Source: Balamuthia mandrillaris
Taxonomy: Eukaryota > Discosea > Longamoebia > Balamuthiidae
Length of the DNA: 64,000 nt
Direction of reading: 5' to 3'
Assembly (NCBI GenBank): GCA_031835245.1
Contig: JAVKOQ010000047.1
Span: 190,001-254,000, forward strand
In this document: piece after piece, positions 56,671 to 64,000 of the stretch
Numbering within the stretch: position 1 is the stretch's first letter
Layout: every line of letters starts with the position of its first letter
Notes under the pieces: model-generated
Told to the model about the DNA's origin: nothing
The model's input: the letters and a program-made list of their open reading frames with translations, nothing else
The model's database searches: none
Made by a program: the position numbers and the translations under genes

Positions 56671-57068
56671 CTACTTGAAGCTAAACAACGCCGCCAATAC
56701 ACTGAAAGCCGTTCTGTTTCTACAATTGTAGCCCAGAAAGGAACACAGCTGAAACGGAAGAGGCAATGTTAGTGTTTGCCAACAGCTCCATTGCTTCTTT
56801 TAAAAACTTGCTTCAATACATGCATAGTCAAGGTTCTTTCTCTCCTCTCTCCTCTCTCCTCTCTCCTCTCTCCTCTCTCCTCTCTCCTCTCTCCCTCTCT
56901 CCTTCTCTCCTCTCTCTTTTTTTTCGTGTCATGTTTTTTGCCCTCACAGGAAAACGAAGGGTTTTGGCGGGAAAATATATTTTCCTTTTTCTGTCGTTTT
57001 TTTGTTGGGCCAACAAAAGTTGCAACACATCGCTGGTTTTGAGCGACTTGTGGTTGCGTCTCTTCCTC
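56671..57068 (+). promoter_or_regulatory. Upstream region of the TIM-barrel gene with CT array
   Basis: 398 bases. TCTCTCC units (56833-56920) form a pyrimidine array on the plus strand, followed by TTTTTTTTCG and a splice-like TTGTTGGGCCAACAAAAG. A 5' UTR intron whose sense strand is CT-rich would fit the pattern elsewhere; not proven. Confidence 0.45.
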
Positions 57069-58089
57069 ATGGCCACCATTCAGATCCAGTTCATCAAAAC
57101 ACTGTGGGGTGTGACGGAAGAAATGGGCAACAGCCCGTCTGGCTACAGCCGTTTGTTTGCTCGTATAAAGGAGGATGGGTTCCACGGTGTGGAGACACCG
57201 ATTTGGTTGATCAAAGACAAGACCGCCTTTGCTGAAGCTCTTAAGGAGAACGATCTTATGTACATTGCCATGATCAACACCTGCACAGCTCCCGGAGATA
57301 ATACTGGTTCCCAGAAGCTAGCTGACCATCTTGCTTCCTTTGAGCGACAGGTGTGACTGTACTGTGGCTTCTCTTGCTCTCTCTGTCGCTCTCCCGCCCT
57401 TACTCTCTCTTCTCTTGCTTTCTATTGCCCTCTCTCTCTTTTGTTTCTGCTTGTTTGTTGCCTCATTCTCATATCCCCAGGTGAGTGAGGCCAAGGAGAT
57501 GAACCCGCTGCTTATCAACTCACACTCAGGCTGTGATCTTTGGCCTGAAGCAACTTCCAAAGCTTTCTTCACCCGTGCACTTGAGGTAGAGCAAGAGCAA
57601 GGAATTCTGATCTGCCATGAGACTCACCGTGGCCGCATTCTGTACCAACCCTGGGTCACTCGTGACCTTTGCCGTGCCTTCCCAGATCTTAAACTGACCG
57701 CCGATCTTTCACACTTTTGTGTTGTTGCGGAGCGCTGTTTCCCACCAGAGGACGAAGACTGGAAGGACTGCATGACCGTGTTTGCTGACCACTGCCGACA
57801 TATCCATGCCCGTGTTGGCTATGCTGAAGGTCCACAAGTGCCTGACCCCAGCGCTCCTGAATACAGCACAGAGCTGCTGCGACATGAAACCTGGTGGGAT
57901 CAAATCTTGACCACACAAGCCGCTAAGGGCATGCAGCTTATGACGGTGGAGCCTGAGCATGGCACTGATGGCTACCAACATCGCTTGCCATTCACAGGAA
58001 TGGAGACGGCAGACCTGTGGGTTGTTAACTCATGGATTCGTAAGCGCCAGGAGGAACGCATGGCCAAGCAGGCCTACTGGCACAAGTGA
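57069..58089 (+). CDS. Xylose-isomerase-like TIM-barrel sugar epimerase/isomerase
   Basis: A sugar phosphate isomerase/epimerase or hydroxypyruvate-isomerase-like fold protein. Exons 57069-57350 and 57481-58089, joined as FERQVSEAKEMN. Start MATIQIQFIKTLWGV begins the first strand. Metal-site candidates: FHGVETP (Glu), LICHETHRGR (Glu/His), LTADLSHFC (Asp/His), HIHARVGY (His) and MTVEPEHGTDGY (Glu). No signal peptide; cytosolic role inferred. Substrate unknown. It marks the right edge of the conserved gene block. Confidence 0.8.
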
Positions 58090-58189
58090 AGATTACTTGC
58101 AGTCAACACAGGAGTTTTCAAGTGCCCTACTGGCACAAGTGAACAAACTATAACAAAATCAGGCTGTTTGCTTTTAGAATTGATTCAAG

Positions 58190-58760
58190 AATCTCCAAAC
58201 GAAGGCTGACCTATCTCAGGACACAAAGTGGTACTCAAGGAGCCTGAGTGTATTCCTCATCTACCATACAGGACGGAAATTGCTTGGCCTCTGCCCGAAC
58301 CGATAGTGGGACCAGGTGAGCATGGCTCTGCAGGCTCCTCTCTGCCGGCGGGTAGTTATCCGCTGTTTTTATTTGAAAAACCTGTAAACCCCCGGTAGAG
58401 CCCTGAACTCATCTGCTAGCTCCTGAACTCCGGCAGAAGGATGAGGGAGAAGTTCCTGACCAATCAAGACATGAGCTTCTTGTTGAGGTCATCCACCAGG
58501 TTGTGGATCCTCTGGTGAAGCTGTGCAACAGACCCTGCGGAGATAGCGCCGTTGTCTGTGGTTGACCTTGGTGCCCTTACTCGGCATGCGATCCAGGCTT
58601 GCCTATCTCCTTGATGTCCGCTCGGTGACCACCCTGCAGCCGTTGTAGGTGGTCATGAATGTGGGCACTCCTGAATCCAAGGCGATGATGTCTGCCTCTC
58701 TCGTTCCGTGCTCACAGGCTTGGCTCTCGACACGAGCTCAAAGGCTGAGGAACACAAACA
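58190..58760 (-). pseudogene. Decayed TnpB/Fanzor-type nuclease gene
   Basis: Fragments in different minus-strand frames match conserved blocks of the IS605 OrfB/TnpB and eukaryotic Fanzor family, in the right order. The RuvC-I-like block DIIALDSGVPTFMTTYNG lies near 58640-58700. Then QRIHNLVDDLNKKLMS and LVRNFSLILLPEFRS (58420-58530), and ARAMLTWSHYRFGQR (58275-58345) before a possible DEEYT remnant of the zinc-ribbon part (about 58250). Stops and frame changes separate the blocks, so the gene is dead. In life these are RNA-guided nucleases of DNA transposons. No terminal repeats or guide-RNA segment could be recognised. Identification is from motif memory. Confidence 0.7.
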
Positions 58761-59129
58761 CAAATATAAGCCCAAACACACAAACAAACACCAATAAAAC
58801 GAATCACACAAAGCCTCTCATCATAACGTCCAATCTGATAAGAAACCAAGCCTCACAACGCCCCATTCCCACCAAAACGCCCCACAGCGGGAGACACATA
58901 CCCACCCAATATCCTAAATAGCTAATTGATACCAACACTTCTGCCCATCAATAGCATCACCCATATCATCGACAGCACTAGAACCAATATCTTCCTCAAG
59001 CGAAATGGGAAACTCAAAAAACAGCACTACCTCCTGAAACAGGTATTACTACCTACGAGGTTGAGTCGAGATAGCCGAAAACTACTCGAAAAAAAAAATG
59101 GTAGGGGAACAGACAACAGGACGAACGCG
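58761..59129 (+). other. A/C-rich spacer upstream of the nuclease-kinase gene
   Basis: Low-complexity AAACACA-type sequence, AT-rich near the end. No gene recognised; contains the probable promoter and 5' UTR of the next gene. Confidence 0.4.
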
Positions 59130-61895
59130 ATGCAGGCGCCGGTGGAGAGCAAGACAGAGGCCACGCGCGTGGATAGACAGGCCATTAAGACGGAAATCCA
59201 GGAGGTGAAGAGGGAAATCCAGGAAGTAGAGCAAAAAATCCAGGAGGTGAAGACGGAAATACGGGCGGAGTCGGACGAGCTCTTGCGCAGCGCGGCTACA
59301 GCCCTACTGCCCTCCTTTGTGCAGCGACAAGTAAAGTTGCATGCTCTTCTCAACACCCTCACTGAAAGGCTGCAAGAACATTATGGTATGGTTTTGTTGG
59401 TCATTATGGTGATGCAGTAGAACTAAAACACCAACCAACCAAAAAAACAAACAAACAAACACGCAAAAGGGACCGATCGTGGTACTGCCGCGTCCACTAG
59501 CTCTGGTCTAGAGGCTCCCTTTTCAAATCTCCATGTGAGCCTACTAGAAAAAGGCAAAGGTGAGCGTTCCCTCCTCTTGTCGTATTTTACTCGCTAATTT
59601 CCGTTCCCTTCACCAAACCTTTCCACTACCTTGTCCTTTTCTCACCGCTTGTCTCTTTCACGTAAGATCCAACACCTGCCACAGGCAGTCCACTCCGGCC
59701 TGTGACTAATGTCGGTAGGTTCCTACCCCTTCCCTCTGGCTATTTATGTGTTGTGTTTTTTTGTCCCTCACCTAAGAGGTTGTGTCAATGCATTCTAGAC
59801 ATTAGACGGCTGGAAGAAAGAATGAGGAGCGAAATGAAAAATGCCACTCACAGGGACAGGACAGAACGTGCGTCCATACCCATTATTTCCTTTTCACTAT
59901 TGAATTTTTAGAAGCAACATGATGATAATAATCACAAAAACACCAGGGAGTACTCCGTCAACTTTTGCAGAGAGATACCAGCGATTACCAGTGAAGAACA
60001 AAGTGGTTGAGCCATGGTTCCCTATCCGCCGGAGCCAACGAAAAGCAAGGGGAGGTAAACCATTATTTCCTCCTCGTGGGTATCCTGACGCAGGCGCGTC
60101 TGAAAGTAAGGTCGTTCAGCCCTACTGGTCAAGTCAACTGAAGCGCCTTGTGACGCTCTTTCCGGATCTGCCTATCACCTTGGTGGATACATACAACAAG
60201 GTGTCTTTCGGCAGGCGCAAGCCAGACGTTGTGGGCTACTTGAAGGACAAACCAAAGAGCATATTTTACATCACATTGCTGGGCGATGTCAAAGCAAGGC
60301 GTACAGCGACAAAGGAGGACTTTGACGATTCTGAGAAGGGTCATCTACACTCCTTCCTCGAAGAGCTCCTGCTTGAATACCAGCCCTACCGTAGTGTGGT
60401 GAATGGGTTCCTCACGGATGGCTGTCTAATCCAGTTCTTCCGTCTACAGAAGCTCCCAACCACAGATCAGTGGACCGAGAGCCCCATCCTTCATCTACAC
60501 AGCGATGGTGGCAAGTGGCTACTAGGACTGCTTCAGAGCAACAAAGCTGCACACGGTTTACCAGAAGACATCGTCATCGATGAAGAGCCAGTCATCATGA
60601 ATGAGCTTCTTGGCATCGGCGGGTCTGCTGTCGTGTACAGCGGCCAGTACAAAGGTATTTCCCTGAGTTTGACAACAACAACAACAACAAACAACAATAG
60701 CTGGGTTCAAGATTACTGATGATCATGATGGTAATAGGTGAAACAGTGGTCGTTAAAAGGTTCAACTCGGTAGACCAAATTTGTCACTTGCAGAATGAAA
60801 AACGCTGCCTGGAGAAGGTCAAAGACTTGGTGCCTTCGGTCCCAAAACTCGTTGTCGATGATGAGGAGCAGCTTGTTCTTTTACTTAGTCCTATCGGAGG
60901 ACACTTTGCTTCTCAGCTTTCCCACTGTACCAACCGCAGTACTGTACGTCCATTATCATCACCATCATCATCTTCATCAGTTCTTATTATTTTCAAACTG
61001 ACTGGGCCACGACCGCCAGACAAAGCTTGCCATGGCGGATGATTTCTGTCAACTGGTGAATATTCTTGAGCAGGTCCACCGCAACTACGGATTGGTCCAT
61101 CGGGACGTGCGTCTATCCAACTGCTTTCGACATCCAGCCACTGGAACGGTAATGTTGTTGTCCTCATTTTCTCTTCTTCTGTTTTCTTCCTCCTTGCCGT
61201 GTGGCTGGAGCTAACATTAGCCGACTTGTTTAACTACACTTCCCCTTGTGTTTGTGTCTCGTCATCACCATTGTATTTATTAACACACCTCTCATCAGGT
61301 ATTTCTTAACGACTGGGGCTGCGCAACTAAAGCAAGAAAAAAGGTGAAGTTCTCTGGTGCTTTGCAATTTGCCCCAGAGCATGTTATTCAGTGCTGGCAC
61401 TTGGATAAGACCTATGAACCTACCTTTGCTGATGACCTAGAGATGGTAGTGAAGAGTGTCTTCCAGACTCTATTCTTCATCACCTTCGAGGAGATACGTG
61501 CAGAAAAGGAGGCAGAAAAGATCATCAAGTTTTGGCATTACCATCTGACACCAACAATTTGGTCCTCCATGCTGGCTGCTGCCCAAAAGGAAGAATATGA
61601 AAGCCTCAGAACACAGATTCGAGACCTCCTGCCTGGTACTCACCACTCACCGCAACGTTGTATGTTTTATTTCCTTTCTAATCGACCAACCAATCACTTT
61701 CCTCCTTCCTCAAGGGAGTACAAATGCTGGTTGAACCAATGGTTGTGCAGGAATAACTCTTTGTACGCCTCCCTAGCCACGCATGGATTTTTTTCAACAA
61801 CCTCGCCTTATCACACACACCAGTTTAACTTGTGCATTATAGGTACACCCAGTTCAGCCATTTCTTTGTTGTTGTGGTGTTCTTTTGTGTCATAA
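59130..61895 (+). CDS. Crinkler-like fusion: coiled coil, REase-fold nuclease, protein kinase
   Basis: First exon encodes a coiled coil (KREIQEVEQKIQEVKTEI). Short exons join as HYG-TDRGTAASTSSG, EKGK-DPTPATGSPLRP, NVDIRRLEERMRS, then QRYQRLPVKNKVVEPWF. The central domain has RKPDVVGYLK and LLGDVKARR, spacing and residues of a PD-(D/E)xK nuclease. A kinase domain follows: GIGGSAVVYSG, TVVVKRF, LVHRDVRLSN and NDWGCA (DWG for DFG), helix DDLEMVVKSVF. Nuclease plus kinase is an architecture known in CRN/Crinkler-type effectors and their transposon-derived relatives. The gene looks whole, ending at or before 61895. The N-terminal header of typical CRNs was not recognised. Toxic or regulatory function not shown. 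Confidence 0.72.
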
Positions 61896-61974
61896 TCCCC
61901 GTCATCATCATTTTTGAGGAAGCCACAGAGAATCAGCTTTTAAAATATAATAATAGTAGCATCTTAAAGAGCAA

Positions 61975-62664
61975 CTAGGTTAGGGTTAGGAACGAGTACT
62001 CAGAACCTATGGCATTCAACTCCCCATGGTCTATTCTATAAAACTCTAAGTCTATAAGTCCAACGGATAAAGTGGGCAGAATAGCAATTTTTTCGATTTT
62101 GTTATAGGATTACATATATATAATCTAACTGGATATAATCATAATATCATCTTCATCATCATCATCATTCTCTGTCTCTTTCTCTTCATCCAAGATGGAT
62201 ATGACTGTAGTGGTGGTAGTAGAAGTAGGAGATGATGGGAGGGAAGCATGGTTGTCATCTAGTTTATCAAAGTCCCCATCATGGGCCACCAAGTATTTGT
62301 CTTTCAAAGCATCGAGATTGTTGGAAAATTCTGTGAGAAGATTGTGCCATTTGTCATAGTTGGTTCGGTGCTGAGTAGGCAAGTGTTTGGCAATCTCCAA
62401 CCAAGACCATCCATCACGCAAGCGCCAAGTGACAAGTCTACGGATTTCTGGTGTCTGCCAAGCAATCCGTTGTAGATGACCATTCTTCTGATATTTGAGT
62501 CAACTGGATAATATTTGTTGTCGCTGAAGTGCTCTGCGAACTCGTTGTCGTTGTGGTATTTTTTCTTTTGAGTTGTGATTCCTTTGATCATTGTCATCAT
62601 CGTTTTTGAGAAAGTCATTAGGAGAAGTAGGTAAGAATGGCTGCTCTTGACAAGAGGTGAGGAA
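61975..62664 (-). pseudogene. Truncated duplicate of the Myb/SANT gene
   Basis: This ~690-base segment copies 62711-63410 (offset about 736). It keeps the 3' half of the neighbour: EIRRLVTWRLRDGWSWLEIA with KHLPTQHRTNYDKW and the acidic C-terminus IMIISS, stop at 62125. The N-terminal half is missing and an in-frame stop precedes the SANT-like block. It begins, on the plus strand, with CTAGGTTAGGGTTAGG at 61975-61990, like its partner at 62711-62726. Confidence 0.85.
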
Positions 62665-62859
62665 TTGTTGTAAAATAAGAACGGGAATGATGGCGAAGAC
62701 AAAATAAGTACTAGGTTAGGGTTAGGGGCGGGTACTCAGAACCTACGGCATTCAACTCCCCATGGTCCATTCTATAAAACTCTAAGTCTATAAGTCTAAC
62801 GGATAAAGTGGGTCAAAGTAGCAATTTTTTCAATTTTCGTATAAAAATACCTATATAAT

Positions 62860-63720
62860 CTAACAAGATATAATCATAATATCATCATCATCATCTTCAT
62901 CATCATTCTCCTCTGTCTCTTCCTCTTCATCCAAGATGGATATAACTGTAGTGGTAGTAAAAGTAGGAGATGATGATGGGGAGGAAGTGTTGTCATTATC
63001 ATCATCATCCGATTTGTCAAAGTCCTCATCATGGGCCACCAAGTATTTGGCCTTCAAAGCATCCAGATTGTTGGAGAATTCTGTGAGGAGATTGCGCCAT
63101 TTATCATAGCAATCATTGTTGGTTCGACATTGGGTAGGCAAGTGTTTGGCAATCTCCAACCAAGACCATCCATCACGCAAGCGCCAAGTGACAAGTCTAC
63201 GGATTTCTGGTGCCTGCCAAGCGATCCGTTGCCAATGGCCATTCTTCCGATATTTGAGTCGATTGGATAACAATTGTTGTCGCTGAAGCGCTCTGCGAAG
63301 TCGTTGTCGTCGTGGTGTTTGTTTTTTTGAGTCAGGACTCTTGTCATCATCATCAGCATCGAGAGAAGCAAGGGAGGAGGATGATTGCTCTTGACGAGAG
63401 GTGAGGAATGCTTTGTGAATGGGTGATCCGTTGACCAACTTGGGAAGTACAGGAGCTACAAACTCATCCACCAGCTCATTCAAGCCACTGAAAAAGCTTT
63501 GTAGAATGCCAGAGATGTGTTGACGGCACAGCTGACGATGAATATTGGGCCAACGAAGAGGAGATTTGTTTTTGGCCTCATAGGTGGCTGCAGCTTCAGC
63601 TAGCACATCCTTGTCAAACTCATCTGGATGATTTTCTACCCAAGCGGTACAACATTCAAGCCACAAGGAGCGATAAAATCGTATTTGTTGATCTTTGGTT
63701 GGCAAATCTGTTCGTTTCAT
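62860..63720 (-). CDS. Myb/SANT-like DNA-binding domain protein
   Basis: From the first clear ATG at 63720: MKRTDLPTKDQQIRFYRSLW, a helical region (WPNIHRQLCRQHISGILQSF; VAPVLPKLVNGSPIHKAF), a basic stretch (PRRQRLRRALQRQQL), then a Myb/SANT-like block WRLRDGWSWLEIAKHLPT, NDCYDKWRNLLTEF. Acidic C-terminus ending IMIISC. A splice acceptor just before the ATG (TTTAG-GTGGTTC) suggests an upstream exon, and the frame stays open through a pyrimidine-rich sense intron-like tract to 63840, so the true start may lie further up. Myb/SANT proteins bind DNA; some belong to transposons, and the neighbourhood makes that possible. Confidence 0.65.
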   Translation of the reverse strand: MKRTDLPTKDQQIRFYRSLWLECCTAWVENHPDEFDKDVLAEAAATYEAKNKSPLRWPNIHRQLCRQHISGILQSFFSGLNELVDEFVAPVLPKLVNGSPIHKAFLTSRQEQSSSSLASLDADDDDKSPDSKKQTPRRQRLRRALQRQQLLSNRLKYRKNGHWQRIAWQAPEIRRLVTWRLRDGWSWLEIAKHLPTQCRTNNDCYDKWRNLLTEFSNNLDALKAKYLVAHDEDFDKSDDDDNDNTSSPSSSPTFTTTTVISILDEEEETEENDDEDDDDDIMIISC

Positions 63721-64000
63721 GAACCACCTAAAGAAGCAGTGTAAAAGAAGAAGAAGAAAGAAAGAGAAAGTGAGAGAAAGAAAGAGGAAAAGAAAGAAAA
63801 AGGGAAAAGAGACAAAAAACAAAGTGTGAATGAATGTCAAAAGAAGAACAAATGAACTAAGACCAATTATAACAATTATTGTTTAGACTATGAATGTTGC
63901 TGCTGCCACAATAAACCTGTGCGTTCTAGCTGAGCGCTAGGTCTAAGGGTGCATTTTTGAATGCAAGCAAGCAAACAAACAAGCTAAAAACTGACTGGAT
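63721..64000. other. Right-hand end of window, upstream of Myb/SANT gene
   Basis: A purine-rich tract (63755-63815, pyrimidine on the gene's sense strand) looks like an intron. The rest is AT-rich with no recognised exon. Confidence 0.35.

Noticed and set aside
61975-61990. True chromosome end or telomere
   Set aside because: Only about two TTAGGG-like units at each site and coding sequence on both sides; at most an interstitial telomere-like tract.

Overview
The window is nuclear DNA of an intron-rich, gene-dense unicellular eukaryote. Introns are mostly 60-200 bases, GT...AG, with intergenic gaps of only 60-850 bases. The content (many RhoGEF, PH, SH3, FERM, C2 and EF-hand signalling proteins, a myristoylated phospholipase D, a villin headpiece protein, BTB proteins, a Crinkler-like nuclease-kinase and a TnpB/Fanzor relic) fits a free-living amoebozoan best, perhaps a discosean of the Balamuthia/Acanthamoeba side. 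That placement is inference from gene content, not from a phylogeny.

Layout. 0-12.9 kb: protein kinase (+), DH-PH RhoGEF (-), EF-hand/PH phospholipase D (+), NMN adenylyltransferase (-), C2-SH3 protein (+). 13.0-22.7 kb: cereblon orthologue (-), FERM protein (+), TatD-type nuclease (-), SulP anion transporter (+). 22.9-41.4 kb: coiled-coil/ankyrin/DH-PH/SH3 RhoGEF (+), secreted papain-family protease (+), PI4-kinase beta (-), EF-hand/coiled-coil/PH protein (-), Fe/Mn superoxide dismutase with a signal peptide (+), intronless eEF1A (-), small PH protein (+). 41.8-58.1 kb: DCAF10-like WD40 protein (-), a repetitive coiled-coil protein ending in a villin headpiece (-), MPS1/TTK kinase (+), ERK7/MAPK15-like kinase (+), BTB/BACK/discoidin-like protein (+), TIM-barrel sugar isomerase-like protein (+).

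58.1-64.0 kb looks like an accessory block: a decayed TnpB/Fanzor gene, a nuclease-kinase fusion of the Crinkler (CRN) effector type, and a tandem duplication of a Myb/SANT gene whose two copies each begin with a short TTAGGG-like tract. This block differs in content from the conserved housekeeping and signalling genes before it.

Common themes: phosphoinositide and Rho signalling (two RhoGEFs, PLD, PI4K, FERM, several PH proteins), two predicted CRL4 ubiquitin-ligase substrate receptors (cereblon and DCAF10), and mitotic or stress kinases. A striking genome-style signal is that CT-type microsatellites sit in introns and almost always with the pyrimidine strand as the sense strand of the host gene, whichever way the gene points. 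Exon limits were inferred by eye from splice consensus and protein family alignment from memory; no search was run.
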